A stretch of 64,000 nucleotides of DNA from the NCBI RefSeq assembly GCF_049800835.1, contig NZ_JBNAFU010000001.1:1240001-1304000 (forward strand), in the 5' to 3' direction. How positions within the stretch are numbered: position 1 is the first letter of the stretch; each line of letters begins with the position of its first letter. The translations under genes and the position numbers were made by a program. The notes under the pieces were generated by a model. That model saw nothing but the letters and a program-made list of their open reading frames with translations. It had not been told where the DNA came from and ran no database searches. Source of the stretch: Dinoroseobacter sp049800835. GTDB taxonomy: Bacteria > Pseudomonadota > Alphaproteobacteria > Rhodobacterales > Rhodobacteraceae. Positions 42,063 to 51,686 of the stretch are shown here, one piece after another.

Positions 42063-43256
42063 ATGAACATTCATGAGTACCAGGCGAAAGCCCTCCTCCG
42101 CAGCTACGGCGCACCGGTTTCTGATGGCCGCGTCGTTCTGAAGGCCGAAGACGCCAAAACCGCCGCGGGCGAGATGGACGGGCCGCTCTGGGTGGTCAAG
42201 GCCCAGATCCACGCCGGTGGGCGCGGCAAGGGCTCTTTCAAGGAGGCCGACGCAGGCGAGAAAGGCGGCGTGCGCCTGGCGAAGTCGGTCGCCGAGGCGG
42301 CCGAGGAGGCAAAGATGATGCTGGGCCGCACGCTGGTCACGCACCAGACCGGCCCCGCGGGCAAGACGGTGAACCGCATCTATATCGAAGATGGCTCCGG
42401 CATCGAGACGGAGATGTACCTGGCGCTTCTGGTGGACCGCCAGACCAGCCGCATCTCGTTCGTCTGCTCCACCGAAGGCGGGATGGACATCGAAGAGGTG
42501 GCCGCCGCCACCCCTGAGAAAATCCTCTCCTTCAGCGTGGATCCTGCCTCGGGCTACCAGCCGTTTCACGGTCGTCGTGTGGCCTTCGCACTTGGACTTT
42601 CCGGCAAGCAGGTCAAGGAATGCGTGGCCCTGATGGGTCTGCTCTACAAGGCCTTCGTCGAGAAGGACATGGAGATGCTGGAAATCAACCCGCTGATCAT
42701 CACCGACAGCGGCAGCCTCAAGGTGCTCGACGCCAAGATCGGTTTTGACGGCAACGCGGTCTACCGCCATCCCGATATCGCTGAACTGCGCGACGAGACC
42801 GAGGAAGACCCCAAAGAACTCGAAGCGTCGAAATACGACCTGAACTACATCGCGCTGGATGGCGAGATCGGCTGCATGGTCAACGGCGCGGGCCTTGCCA
42901 TGGCCACGATGGACATCATCAAGCTTTACGGGTCCGAGCCTGCCAACTTCCTCGACGTGGGCGGCGGCGCGACCAAGGAAAAGGTCACCGAGGCGTTCAA
43001 GATCATCACCTCCGACCCGCAGGTCAAAGGCATCCTCGTGAACATCTTCGGCGGCATCATGCGCTGCGATGTGATCGCCGAGGGCGTGGTGGCCGCGGTC
43101 AAGGAAGTGGGATTGCAGGTCCCGCTGGTGGTCCGGCTTGAGGGCACGAATGTCGAGCAGGGCAAGGAGATCATCAACTCTTCCGGCCTGAACGTCATCG
43201 CGGCTGAAAACCTCAAGGACGGCGCGCAGAAGATCGTGGCTGCGGTCAAGGGCTGA
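42063..43256 (+). CDS. sucC: succinyl-CoA synthetase (ADP/GDP-forming) beta subunit
   Basis: 397 residues from the ATG at 42063, whose product begins MNIHEYQAKALLRSYG. With SucD it converts succinyl-CoA to succinate and makes a nucleoside triphosphate. The ATP-grasp part shows VVKAQIHAGGRGKGSFK near residue 42 and EINPLIITD near 200. The ligase part has FLDVGGGATKEKV and LVNIFGGIMRCDVIAEG. It heads a long TCA operon in which sucD follows only after three unrelated genes. Confidence 0.97.
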   Translation: MNIHEYQAKALLRSYGAPVSDGRVVLKAEDAKTAAGEMDGPLWVVKAQIHAGGRGKGSFKEADAGEKGGVRLAKSVAEAAEEAKMMLGRTLVTHQTGPAGKTVNRIYIEDGSGIETEMYLALLVDRQTSRISFVCSTEGGMDIEEVAAATPEKILSFSVDPASGYQPFHGRRVAFALGLSGKQVKECVALMGLLYKAFVEKDMEMLEINPLIITDSGSLKVLDAKIGFDGNAVYRHPDIAELRDETEEDPKELEASKYDLNYIALDGEIGCMVNGAGLAMATMDIIKLYGSEPANFLDVGGGATKEKVTEAFKIITSDPQVKGILVNIFGGIMRCDVIAEGVVAAVKEVGLQVPLVVRLEGTNVEQGKEIINSSGLNVIAAENLKDGAQKIVAAVKG

Positions 43257-43278
43257 GGACGGCTCCGGACGACCACGG

Positions 43279-44085
43279 ATGCAGGTGTATTGCGAAATGA
43301 TCAACCTCGAGACCGATCAGGATCGCCGCGCCCATATGGCGGTTGAACTGGCTCAGGCCGGGGTTGAGGCACGGGTGTACCCGGGCTTTGACTATCGCAA
43401 GGAGGGGACGGAGGCGCTGCACGCGCAATGCCGTCCCTTCGGGCCATGGGGTGTGTTCCATACCCAGGACATGGCCTGCACCATCAGCCACGCCATGGCG
43501 TGGGAGCGGTTCCTCGAAACCGATCTGCCCTATGCGCTGATCCTGGAGGATGACGTGTTCATCTCTCCCGAACTGGGGCAATGGCTGTCGGACATGTCGT
43601 GGTGGCCCGAGGACGCGGATCTGGTCAAGATCGAGCGCTGGCGCAGCGAAAGCCTGTTCGTCATGCTCGGCGTTCCGGGGGCGACCCACCTGAACCGGCA
43701 TCTGGCGCGGCTTCTCAGTCGCCATGTCGGCGCGGCCGGATACATCCTGACCCGGAAAGCAGCTGAAACGCTGCTCGCGCAGCGGCCCTTCGACATCACC
43801 GTCGACAATCTGCTGTTCAACATCAACGCGTCCCGCGTGGCGCGGCGGATGAAGATGTACCAGGTGGAACCGGCACTGGTGCAGCAGGGCAACGAACCAC
43901 CGCAGAACGGCGCGCGCCCGTTCACGCGCCACCGCCCCACAGGCCTGACCTTGTGGCGGCAGAAACTGCTGCGTGGGTACTACGAACTGGCGGTGCCGAT
44001 CTCTACCATGCGCAAGGCGCTTACAGGCAAGGCGCGCAAGGCGCGCATTCGCTTTGTGCCCATCGTCATGGGGGCCGCTGACTGA
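43279..44085 (+). CDS. glycosyltransferase family 25 protein
   Basis: 268 residues. The N-terminal CEMINLETDQDRRAHMAVEL and the acidic motif ALILEDDVFISPELG (the DxD-like metal/nucleotide site) identify the GT25 (LPS-type beta-1,4-galactosyltransferase) family. GAAGYILTRKAAETLL is the conserved acceptor-side segment. The likely role is adding a sugar to lipopolysaccharide or another surface glycan. It sits 22 bases after sucC and before sucD in the same direction, an unexpected place for a surface-glycan enzyme. Confidence 0.85.
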   Translation: MQVYCEMINLETDQDRRAHMAVELAQAGVEARVYPGFDYRKEGTEALHAQCRPFGPWGVFHTQDMACTISHAMAWERFLETDLPYALILEDDVFISPELGQWLSDMSWWPEDADLVKIERWRSESLFVMLGVPGATHLNRHLARLLSRHVGAAGYILTRKAAETLLAQRPFDITVDNLLFNINASRVARRMKMYQVEPALVQQGNEPPQNGARPFTRHRPTGLTLWRQKLLRGYYELAVPISTMRKALTGKARKARIRFVPIVMGAAD

Positions 44086-44086
44086 C

Positions 44087-44713
44087 ATGCGCCGTCCGAT
44101 CGCCCTTTCCCGTTCCTGCCTTACGATCTTGAGCGTTCTGAGCGCTCTGGCGGGGGCCGTGCCTGCTCCGGCCCAGGTACCGCAGGCGGCTGCGATAAAC
44201 GCGGCCCAGGGGCTCGCACTGTTCGAGGACCGGTGCCAGATAGCTTTGTTCGATCCAAACGCCTATATCGCCAGCGTCCCCCCTACCCTGCCCGTCGGGG
44301 GCAGTGCCTTTGCCCAGAGCCCCGATCAGCAGATCCTGTCAGCGCACGAGTTTCACAATCCGTGGTTCGTGGAGTTCTATATCTCCTCCACCGGAACACA
44401 CCGGATGCTCCGCTGCACAGCGCACGGCTGGTCAGACGGGACTCATGGCGGAGGGCTGGCAGACCCCGACGCGCTTGCACAGCAACTGAAAGCAGCGCTG
44501 GCGGGCCGCGCGGATGGCGCACTGGTCGGTGGACTGATGCCGCAGAATTTCGCGGATGTTTTTAATGGACAGGCTGTTGGTGTGCCTAGCTATCAACAGC
44601 ACTACTACGCTGGAAGTTTTGACTGGGGCGGACAGGATGTGCCGGTCTGGGTTGAAATTCATATCGGTGGTCTCAGCCTCACCACCGTCCGGATCGAGGA
44701 GAGCGCGCAATGA
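44087..44713 (+). CDS. secreted protein of unknown function (first of a pair)
   Basis: 208 residues from the ATG at 44087, one base after the preceding stop codon. The signal peptide region SCLTILSVLSALAGAVPAPAQ is followed by a mature protein with two cysteines (FEDRCQIALF and RMLRCTAHGW), rich in aromatic residues toward the C-terminus (YQQHYYAGSFDWGGQDVPVW). I do not recognise a family. The next gene overlaps by four bases and also encodes a secreted protein of similar size, so the two may work as a pair. Confidence 0.7.
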   Translation: MRRPIALSRSCLTILSVLSALAGAVPAPAQVPQAAAINAAQGLALFEDRCQIALFDPNAYIASVPPTLPVGGSAFAQSPDQQILSAHEFHNPWFVEFYISSTGTHRMLRCTAHGWSDGTHGGGLADPDALAQQLKAALAGRADGALVGGLMPQNFADVFNGQAVGVPSYQQHYYAGSFDWGGQDVPVWVEIHIGGLSLTTVRIEESAQ

Positions 44714-45270
44714 CACCTCTTCGCCTGCTCGCCCCGGTAATCGCCGCAATCGCATGCGCCCTGCCCGCCGCCGCGCAGTCGCCCGTGGCGCAGGCCGGCG
44801 CGCATGTGCAGTTCGCGCTGACCGAATGCCTGCGGAACTACCGCACGCCCGAACAACTGCATGATATCTTCACGCAGGCGGGTATGGGCCATTCGATCGA
44901 GGATTTCGGCGGCGGCGAGATCATCCACTGGTACGACGCCCCGGACCAGACCGCCTTTGTGGCAGTCGTTGGCCTTGGCGGCGCAAATGGTCCGGAGTGC
45001 CGGATCACCACCAATCATATCTCGGTCACGGCCATGCTGCCGTTCGCCCGCTCGGTCGCAGCGCGTGTGATGAGCGGAGTGACCATTGCCGACACCAGCC
45101 CGGAAGGACAGGTCATCTTGCCCGATGGACCGGGGTCTGATGGCGAGTTTTGTACCGGATTTCACATGCTGGTGCCTCGCTCCATGATCTGGGTGCAGGT
45201 CGGAAACCCGGGCAACGAAGCATACTGCCGCAGTTCGCTGGAGGGCGCGATTATTCGCGTTCTGCTCTGA
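44710..45270 (+). CDS. secreted protein of unknown function (second of a pair)
   Basis: 186 residues, ATG overlapping the previous stop (ATGA). The signal peptide is LLAPVIAAIACALPAAAQ. Four cysteines are spread through the mature part (TECLRNY, PECRIT, EFCTGF, AYCRSS), enough for two disulfides. Both this and the preceding protein place a cysteine in a short helix soon after the signal and end in beta-rich sequence, so distant paralogy is possible but unproven. It is followed by a 75-base gap to sucD. Confidence 0.7.
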   Translation: MTPLRLLAPVIAAIACALPAAAQSPVAQAGAHVQFALTECLRNYRTPEQLHDIFTQAGMGHSIEDFGGGEIIHWYDAPDQTAFVAVVGLGGANGPECRITTNHISVTAMLPFARSVAARVMSGVTIADTSPEGQVILPDGPGSDGEFCTGFHMLVPRSMIWVQVGNPGNEAYCRSSLEGAIIRVLL

Positions 45271-45345
45271 GGTGGCCGGACGAGAAACAACCAATCAAGA
45301 GTCGCAAACGGCTCAAGACACGAAAAGCTGAACGAAGGGACAACC

Positions 45346-46227
45346 ATGTCTGTACTGATCGACGAAAACACCAAGGTCATCTGTCAGGGCTTCACCGGCT
45401 CTCAGGGCACGTTCCACTCCGAGCAGGCCATCGCCTACGGCACCAAGATGGTCGGCGGTGTCACGCCGGGCAAAGGCGGGATGGAGCATCTGGGCCTGCC
45501 GGTCTTCAACTCCGTGCACGAGGCCAAGCACGTGACGGACGCCAACGCGTCGGTGATCTATGTCCCGCCCCCCTTCGCCGCAGACTCGATCCTTGAGGCG
45601 ATCGACGCCGAAATGGAAGTGATCGTCTGCATCACCGAAGGCATCCCGGTGCTCGACATGATGAAGGTCCAGCGCGCGCTTGAAGGCACCTCCAGCCGCC
45701 TGATCGGACCGAACTGCCCCGGCGTGATCACACCTGACGCCTGCAAGATCGGTATCATGCCCGGCCACATCCACAAGCGCGGCACCGTCGGTGTTGTCTC
45801 TCGCTCGGGCACGCTGACCTACGAGGCGGTCAAGCAGACCACCGATGTGGGCCTTGGCCAGTCGACCTGCGTCGGCATCGGCGGTGACCCGATCAAGGGA
45901 ACCGAGCATATCGACGTGCTGGAATGGTTCCTGGCCGATGACGAAACGGAGTCGATCATCATGATCGGCGAGATCGGCGGATCCGCAGAAGAAGAAGCCG
46001 CGCAGTTCCTCGCCGATGAGAAGAAGAAAGGCCGCTGGAAGCCCACCGCAGGCTTCATCGCGGGCCGCACCGCCCCTCCGGGCCGCCGCATGGGCCACGC
46101 AGGCGCCATTGTCGCCGGTGGCAAGGGCGGCGCTGAGGACAAGATCGAAGCGATGAAAGCCGCTGGCATCGTCGTCGCCGAAAGCCCCGCCGGGCTGGGC
46201 GAGGCCGTGCTGGAGGCCATCGGCTGA
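45346..46227 (+). CDS. sucD: succinyl-CoA synthetase alpha subunit
   Basis: 293 residues. It binds CoA and carries the phosphohistidine intermediate. The N-terminal CoA site is VICQGFTGSQGTFHSEQAI; RLIGPNCPGVITPDACKIG and GRTAPPGRRMGHAGAIV (the phosphorylated His region) are all present. Separated from its partner sucC by 2.1 kb of other genes, it leads into sucA in the same direction. Confidence 0.97.
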   Translation: MSVLIDENTKVICQGFTGSQGTFHSEQAIAYGTKMVGGVTPGKGGMEHLGLPVFNSVHEAKHVTDANASVIYVPPPFAADSILEAIDAEMEVIVCITEGIPVLDMMKVQRALEGTSSRLIGPNCPGVITPDACKIGIMPGHIHKRGTVGVVSRSGTLTYEAVKQTTDVGLGQSTCVGIGGDPIKGTEHIDVLEWFLADDETESIIMIGEIGGSAEEEAAQFLADEKKKGRWKPTAGFIAGRTAPPGRRMGHAGAIVAGGKGGAEDKIEAMKAAGIVVAESPAGLGEAVLEAIG

Positions 46228-46229
46228 GC

Positions 46230-46772
46230 GTGAGCTTCACGCAATCCATACGGACGTGTTTTCGCAAATACGTCACCTTCTCGGGGCGGGCCTCTCGCCC
46301 CGAATACTGGTTCTTTTTCCTGTTCGTGTTCCTCGGCGGCATGATCGCGACCGCGCTGGACATGGCTGTCTTTCCCGACAGCGTCGAGGTGAACGAAGAG
46401 GTGTCAGACACCGAAGTCGCGTTCGAAGTGAATGCCACTGGACCCATCCAGACCGTGTTTTCACTCGGCACTTTCCTGCCGCTCCTGGCCGCAGGCTGGC
46501 GGCGCATGCATGACAGCGGCCGCTCGGGGCTGCATCTGGTCTATCCGCTGATGGTGATGATCGGCACGGCCACTTTTGCCGCCTTCGGCATGGGCATCGC
46601 CGAAGGGGTCGGCGGTGCGGGCGAAGGTGTTGCGACGGTCACAGCGATCATTCTGATGATCGCGCTGGCGGTCTTGCTGATCTCGCCGCTGCTGGTGCTT
46701 TGGTGGCTGGCCCGTCCCACCCAGGAGGGCGCGAACCGCTACGGCCCGCAACCGCACATGGTGGAGGCATGA
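46230..46772 (+). CDS. DUF805 family membrane protein
   Basis: 180 residues starting at GTG 46230, two bases after the sucD stop. The family signature YVTFSGRASRPEYWFFFLFVF is at residues 14-34. LPLLAAGWRRMHDSGRSGLHLVYPL and a C-terminal WLARPTQEGANRYGP are also standard for DUF805. Four membrane segments are visible. Function is unknown. It is coupled to sucD by position and overlaps the next gene (ATGA). Confidence 0.85.
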   Translation: MSFTQSIRTCFRKYVTFSGRASRPEYWFFFLFVFLGGMIATALDMAVFPDSVEVNEEVSDTEVAFEVNATGPIQTVFSLGTFLPLLAAGWRRMHDSGRSGLHLVYPLMVMIGTATFAAFGMGIAEGVGGAGEGVATVTAIILMIALAVLLISPLLVLWWLARPTQEGANRYGPQPHMVEA

Positions 46773-47158
46773 TCATCCTCATGGGCCTCAAGACCGGCAT
46801 ACTGCTTGGTGCAGCACTCGCCAGTATGGCGGCGTTGTTTCTGGCGATGAAGCACCTGCCCGCGCTGATTGACCCCTCGCTGGCAAAGCGGCCTGTGGCG
46901 GCTGACGGCTCCCATTGCCTGAGCCGGACTCCTGCTGAACATGTCGGGTTCATGGACGCGCTCAACGCGCGGATCGACCCAACCGACCGGGTTGTGGTCA
47001 CAGAGACGCGTCTCGGCCCGCTGACCGAAGACGGCACCCACAGGGTTACGGTCGACTACCGGTTTCGCAAGTTTTCCGGCGTCTACACAGACGGGCGTGC
47101 CACAGGAACGGTGCGCAATGACGACTGCTCTTTCGAAATACAGACACTCGAACGCTAA
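46769..47158 (+). CDS. small membrane-anchored protein of unknown function
   Basis: 129 residues from the ATG at 46769, overlapping the DUF805 stop. One N-terminal hydrophobic segment (LKTGILLGAALASMAALFLAM) is followed by a soluble domain with two cysteines (GSHCLSRTP and DDCSFEI) likely to form a disulfide outside the cytoplasm. I do not recognise it. It sits 17 bases before the sucA start and is part of the TCA operon. Confidence 0.68.
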   Translation: MIILMGLKTGILLGAALASMAALFLAMKHLPALIDPSLAKRPVAADGSHCLSRTPAEHVGFMDALNARIDPTDRVVVTETRLGPLTEDGTHRVTVDYRFRKFSGVYTDGRATGTVRNDDCSFEIQTLER

Positions 47159-47175
47159 TGGCGAGGAGATAGCAA

Positions 47176-50139
47176 GTGACTGATCAATCCCCCAATGACG
47201 TGTTCCACGCCTCCTCTTTCATGCAGGGGCAGAACGCCGAATACCTCGAACAGCTCTACGCGCAGTATGCCAACGACCCCAACGCGGTCGATGCGGCCTG
47301 GGCGGAGTTCTTTGCCGCCCTGGGCGATGCCGAACTGGATGTGAAGGCAGAGGCCGCTGGCCCCTCCTGGGGTCGGATGGACTGGCCACCGCAGCCGAGT
47401 GACGATCTGACCGGGGCACTGACCGGCGAATGGCCCGAAGTGCCGGTCGCCGAGGCGAAGGCCGCCGGCAAGAAAATCAAGGAAAAGGCCGCCGAGAAGG
47501 GCGTCGAGGTCTCTGACGATCAGATCAAGCGGGCCGTTCTGGACAGTATCCGCGCGCTGATGATCATTCGCGCCTACCGGATCCGGGGCCACCTGGTTGC
47601 CGATATCGATCCGCTGGGGATGCGGGATCACACGCCGCACCCCGAGCTGGATCCGAAGACCTACGGGTTCGACGAAAGCGATATGGACCGCCCGATCTTC
47701 ATCGATCAGGTGCTGGGGCTGCAAATGGCCTCCATGCGTCAGATCATGGAGATCGTGAAGCGCACCTATGCGGGCACGTTCGCGTTGCAATACATGCACA
47801 TCTCCGATCCCGAGCAGGCCGGGTGGCTGAAGGAACGGATCGAAGGGTTCGGCAAGGAAATCGCCTTCACCCGCGAAGGCCGGAAAGCAATCCTGAACAA
47901 GCTGGTCGAGGCCGAAGGGTTCGAGAAGTTCCTGCACGTGAAATACATGGGCACCAAGCGCTTCGGCCTTGACGGGGGCGAGGCATTGATCCCCGCCATG
48001 GAACAGATCATCAAGCGCGGCGGCAATCTGGGCCTGAAGGAGGTCGTGATCGGCATGCCGCACCGCGGGCGCCTGTCGGTGCTGGCCAACGTGATGTCCA
48101 AGCCCTACCGCGCGATTTTCAACGAGTTTCAGGGTGGGTCGTTCAAACCCGAGGACGTCGATGGCTCGGGCGACGTGAAATACCACCTCGGCGCGTCCTC
48201 GGACCGCGAGTTCGACGGCAATTCGGTCCACCTGTCACTGACTGCCAACCCCTCGCACCTGGAGGCCGTGAACCCGGTGGTTCTGGGCAAGGCCCGCGCC
48301 AAGCAGGACCAGTATGGCGATACCGACCGCACCAGCGTGCTGCCGATCCTGCTGCACGGCGATGCAGCCTTTGCCGGTCAGGGCGTCGTGGCCGAGTGTT
48401 TCGCCCTGTCGGGCCTGCGCGGCCATCGGACCGGCGGCACGATCCATATCGTGGTGAACAACCAGATCGGCTTCACGACCGCGCCGCATTTCAGCCGGTC
48501 CTCGCCCTATCCCACCGACAACGCGCTGGTGGTGGAAGCCCCGATCTTCCACGTGAATGGCGACGATCCGGAGGCGGTGGTGCATGCCGCGAAGGTTGCG
48601 ACCGAATTCCGCCAGAAGTTCCGCAAGGACGTCGTGATCGACATCTTCTGCTACCGCAGGTTCGGGCACAACGAGGGCGACGAGCCCATGTTCACAAACC
48701 CGATCATGTACAAGCGGATCAAGGGCCACAAAACCACGTTGCAGCTTTACACCGAGCGGCTTGTGAAGGACGGCCTGATCCCCGAGGGCGAGATCGAGGA
48801 CATGAAGGCCGCATTCCAGGCCCATCTGAACGAAGAGTTCGAGATCGGCAAGGATTACAAGCCCAACAAGGCCGACTGGCTCGACGGGCGCTGGTCGCAC
48901 CTGGAGCGCGACAAGGAAGACTACCAGCGCGGCCAGACGGCCATCGCACCCCAGACGCTGGACCAGGTCGGCACCGCCCTGACCCGCGTGCCGGAGGGTT
49001 TTCCGTTGCACAAGACCGTCGGGCGTCTGCTGGAAACCCGCAAGAAGATGTTCGAGAGCGGACAGGGCTTTGACTGGGCGACCGGGGAGGCGCTGGCCTT
49101 CGGCTCGCTTCTGACCGAAGGGTACCCGGTGCGGCTTGCCGGACAGGACAGCACACGCGGCACCTTCAGCCAGCGCCATTCGGGTCTGGTGAACCAGGAA
49201 ACCGAAGAACGCTACTATCCGCTCAACCACATCCGCGAGGGCCAGTCCCGGTACGAGGTGATCGACTCCGCCCTCAGCGAGTACGCCGTGCTGGGTTTCG
49301 AGTATGGCTACTCGCTGGCCGAACCCAACGCCCTGACCATGTGGGAGGCCCAGTTCGGCGATTTCGCCAACGGCGCGCAGATCATGTTCGACCAGTTCAT
49401 CAGCTCGGGTGAGCGGAAATGGCTGCGGATGAGCGGCCTCGTGATGCTTTTGCCCCACGGGTTCGAAGGCCAGGGCCCAGAGCATTCGTCCGCGCGACTG
49501 GAGCGGTTCCTGCAAATGTCGGCCGAAGACAACTGGATCGTCGCGAACTGCACCACGCCTGCGAACTACTTCCACATCCTGCGCCGCCAGCTGCACCGGT
49601 CTTTCCGCAAGCCGCTGGTGCTGATGACGCCGAAATCGCTGCTGCGGCACAAGATGGCGATCTCAGCGGCGGAGGATTTCACCACCGGGTCATCCTTCCA
49701 CCGCGTGCTCTGGGACGATGCGCAAAAGGGCAATTCCAACACGGTTCTGAAAGCCGACGACAAGATTAAGCGCGTCGTGATCTGTTCGGGCAAGGTGTAC
49801 TACGATCTTCTGGAGGAACGCGACAGCCGCGGCATCGACGATGTCTACCTGCTGCGGCTCGAACAGTTCTATCCGTTCCCCGCGCTGGCGCTGATGAAGG
49901 AGCTGGAGCGGTTCAAGAACGCCGAGGTTATCTGGTGCCAGGAAGAGCCCAAGAACCAGGGCGGCTGGACCTTTGTCGAGCCGAACATCGAATGGGTGCT
50001 GACCCGCATCGGGGCCAAGCACACCCGCCCGGTCTATGCCGGTCGCGCGGCCTCGGCCTCCCCGGCGACGGGTCTGGCCAGCCAGCACAAAGCACAACAA
50101 GCCGCGCTCGTGAACGAAGCGCTTACTATCGAGGGATAA
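47176..50139 (+). CDS. sucA: 2-oxoglutarate dehydrogenase E1 component
   Basis: 987 residues starting at GTG 47176 (AGGAGA upstream). It is the thiamine-diphosphate enzyme that decarboxylates 2-oxoglutarate and passes the succinyl group to SucB. The N-terminal E2-binding segment SSFMQGQNAEYLEQLYAQYA, VVIGMPHRGRLSVLANVM, the ThDP motif LHGDAAFAGQGVVAE and the C-terminal VIWCQEEPKNQGGWTFV are all present. It has full length for the family and sits four bases from sucB. Confidence 0.98.
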   Translation: MTDQSPNDVFHASSFMQGQNAEYLEQLYAQYANDPNAVDAAWAEFFAALGDAELDVKAEAAGPSWGRMDWPPQPSDDLTGALTGEWPEVPVAEAKAAGKKIKEKAAEKGVEVSDDQIKRAVLDSIRALMIIRAYRIRGHLVADIDPLGMRDHTPHPELDPKTYGFDESDMDRPIFIDQVLGLQMASMRQIMEIVKRTYAGTFALQYMHISDPEQAGWLKERIEGFGKEIAFTREGRKAILNKLVEAEGFEKFLHVKYMGTKRFGLDGGEALIPAMEQIIKRGGNLGLKEVVIGMPHRGRLSVLANVMSKPYRAIFNEFQGGSFKPEDVDGSGDVKYHLGASSDREFDGNSVHLSLTANPSHLEAVNPVVLGKARAKQDQYGDTDRTSVLPILLHGDAAFAGQGVVAECFALSGLRGHRTGGTIHIVVNNQIGFTTAPHFSRSSPYPTDNALVVEAPIFHVNGDDPEAVVHAAKVATEFRQKFRKDVVIDIFCYRRFGHNEGDEPMFTNPIMYKRIKGHKTTLQLYTERLVKDGLIPEGEIEDMKAAFQAHLNEEFEIGKDYKPNKADWLDGRWSHLERDKEDYQRGQTAIAPQTLDQVGTALTRVPEGFPLHKTVGRLLETRKKMFESGQGFDWATGEALAFGSLLTEGYPVRLAGQDSTRGTFSQRHSGLVNQETEERYYPLNHIREGQSRYEVIDSALSEYAVLGFEYGYSLAEPNALTMWEAQFGDFANGAQIMFDQFISSGERKWLRMSGLVMLLPHGFEGQGPEHSSARLERFLQMSAEDNWIVANCTTPANYFHILRRQLHRSFRKPLVLMTPKSLLRHKMAISAAEDFTTGSSFHRVLWDDAQKGNSNTVLKADDKIKRVVICSGKVYYDLLEERDSRGIDDVYLLRLEQFYPFPALALMKELERFKNAEVIWCQEEPKNQGGWTFVEPNIEWVLTRIGAKHTRPVYAGRAASASPATGLASQHKAQQAALVNEALTIEG

Positions 50140-50143
50140 GAAA

Positions 50144-51643
50144 ATGTCGATTGAAGTCCGAGTCCCCACGCTGGGTGAAAGCGTGACCGAGGCCACGGTG
50201 GCCACATGGTTCAAGAAGCCCGGCGATACTGTTGCGGTCGATGAGATGCTCTGCGAGCTGGAAACCGACAAGGTGACGGTTGAGGTTCCCTCCCCCGCTG
50301 CCGGAACACTGGCGGAGATCGTCGCCGCCGAAGGCACGACCGTTGGGGTGGACGCCCTTCTGGCCTCCATCGGCGAAGGCGAAGGGGCCGCGCCTGCCCC
50401 GGCGGCAGCTGCCCCTGCCGAAGACGCTGCCCCGGCGGCCGCGGACGGCGGAGAGAGCGTTGACGTGATGGTGCCCACGCTTGGCGAGTCGGTCACCGAG
50501 GCGACCGTATCCACATGGTTCAAGAAGGTTGGCGATGCCGTAGCGCAGGATGAAATGCTGTGTGAGTTGGAAACCGACAAGGTTTCCGTCGAGGTACCTG
50601 CCCCTGCGGCGGGAACGCTGACCGAGATTACCGCGCCGGAAGGCACCACCGTCGATGCATCTGCCAAACTGGCGGTCATCGGGGGAGCCGGCGCCGTCGC
50701 GGCCCCTGCGGAACCGGCTCCGGCCCCGGCGGCCGCCCCGGCGGCAGGCGCCAAGGATGTGGAGGATGCGCCCTCGGCCAAGAAGCTGATGGCCGAGAAC
50801 AACCTGTCGTCGGCAGACGTTCAGGGCTCCGGTCGCGATGGCCGCGTGATGAAAGGCGACGTGCTGGCCGCCATGGCGGCCCCCAAAGCCGCCGCTCCGG
50901 CCCCGGCAGCCGCCCCGCGCGCACCGGTTGCCGCCGATGACGTGGCGCGCGAGGAACGGGTCAAGATGACCCGCTTGCGCCAGACCATCGCCAAGCGCCT
51001 GAAGGACAGCCAGAACACCGCCGCCATGCTCACCACCTACAACGAGGTGGACATGACCGAGACGATGGCCCTGCGGAAGGAATACAAGGACCTCTTCGAG
51101 AAGAAGCACGGCGTCCGCCTTGGCTTCATGTCCTTCTTCACCAAGGCCTGCTGCCACGCGCTGAAGGAAGTGCCCGAGGTCAACGCCGAGATCGACGGCA
51201 CCGACATCGTCTACAAGAACTTCGTCCATATGGGCATCGCAGCCGGCACACCCACCGGCCTTGTCGTGCCGGTGATCCGCGACGCAGACGCGATGAGCTT
51301 TGCCGAGATCGAAAAGGCGATCTCCGAGAAGGGCAAGCGCGCCCGCGACGGCAAGCTTTCGATGGCCGAGATGCAGGGCGGCACCTTCACCATCTCCAAC
51401 GGGGGTGTCTACGGCTCGCTCATGTCCTCCCCGATCCTGAACCCGCCGCAATCGGGCATCCTAGGCATGCACAAGATCCAGGACCGCCCGATGGTCATCA
51501 ACGGCGAGATCAAGATCCGCCCGATGATGTATCTGGCGCTGTCCTATGACCACCGGATCGTCGACGGCAAAGGCGCCGTGACCTTCCTCGTGCGCGTCAA
51601 GGAAGCGCTGGAAGATCCGCGCCGTCTGCTTATGGACCTCTGA
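50144..51643 (+). CDS. sucB: 2-oxoglutarate dehydrogenase E2 component with two lipoyl domains
   Basis: 499 residues, about 90 more than single-lipoyl SucB. Two near-identical lipoyl domains are in tandem: residues 1-78 with lipoyl-lysine in CELETDKVTVEV, and about 104-180 with CELETDKVSVEV, joined by Ala/Pro linkers. Next come the peripheral-subunit-binding segment (SAKKLMAENNLSSADVQGSG) and the catalytic domain ending LSYDHRIVDGKGAVTFL with the active His and Asp. It transfers succinyl to CoA. sucA lies four bases upstream. Confidence 0.96.
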   Translation: MSIEVRVPTLGESVTEATVATWFKKPGDTVAVDEMLCELETDKVTVEVPSPAAGTLAEIVAAEGTTVGVDALLASIGEGEGAAPAPAAAAPAEDAAPAAADGGESVDVMVPTLGESVTEATVSTWFKKVGDAVAQDEMLCELETDKVSVEVPAPAAGTLTEITAPEGTTVDASAKLAVIGGAGAVAAPAEPAPAPAAAPAAGAKDVEDAPSAKKLMAENNLSSADVQGSGRDGRVMKGDVLAAMAAPKAAAPAPAAAPRAPVAADDVAREERVKMTRLRQTIAKRLKDSQNTAAMLTTYNEVDMTETMALRKEYKDLFEKKHGVRLGFMSFFTKACCHALKEVPEVNAEIDGTDIVYKNFVHMGIAAGTPTGLVVPVIRDADAMSFAEIEKAISEKGKRARDGKLSMAEMQGGTFTISNGGVYGSLMSSPILNPPQSGILGMHKIQDRPMVINGEIKIRPMMYLALSYDHRIVDGKGAVTFLVRVKEALEDPRRLLMDL

Positions 51644-51686
51644 AGGAGTTGGGCCGGGTGCACGCTCGGCCCTGCCGTCCAGACTG

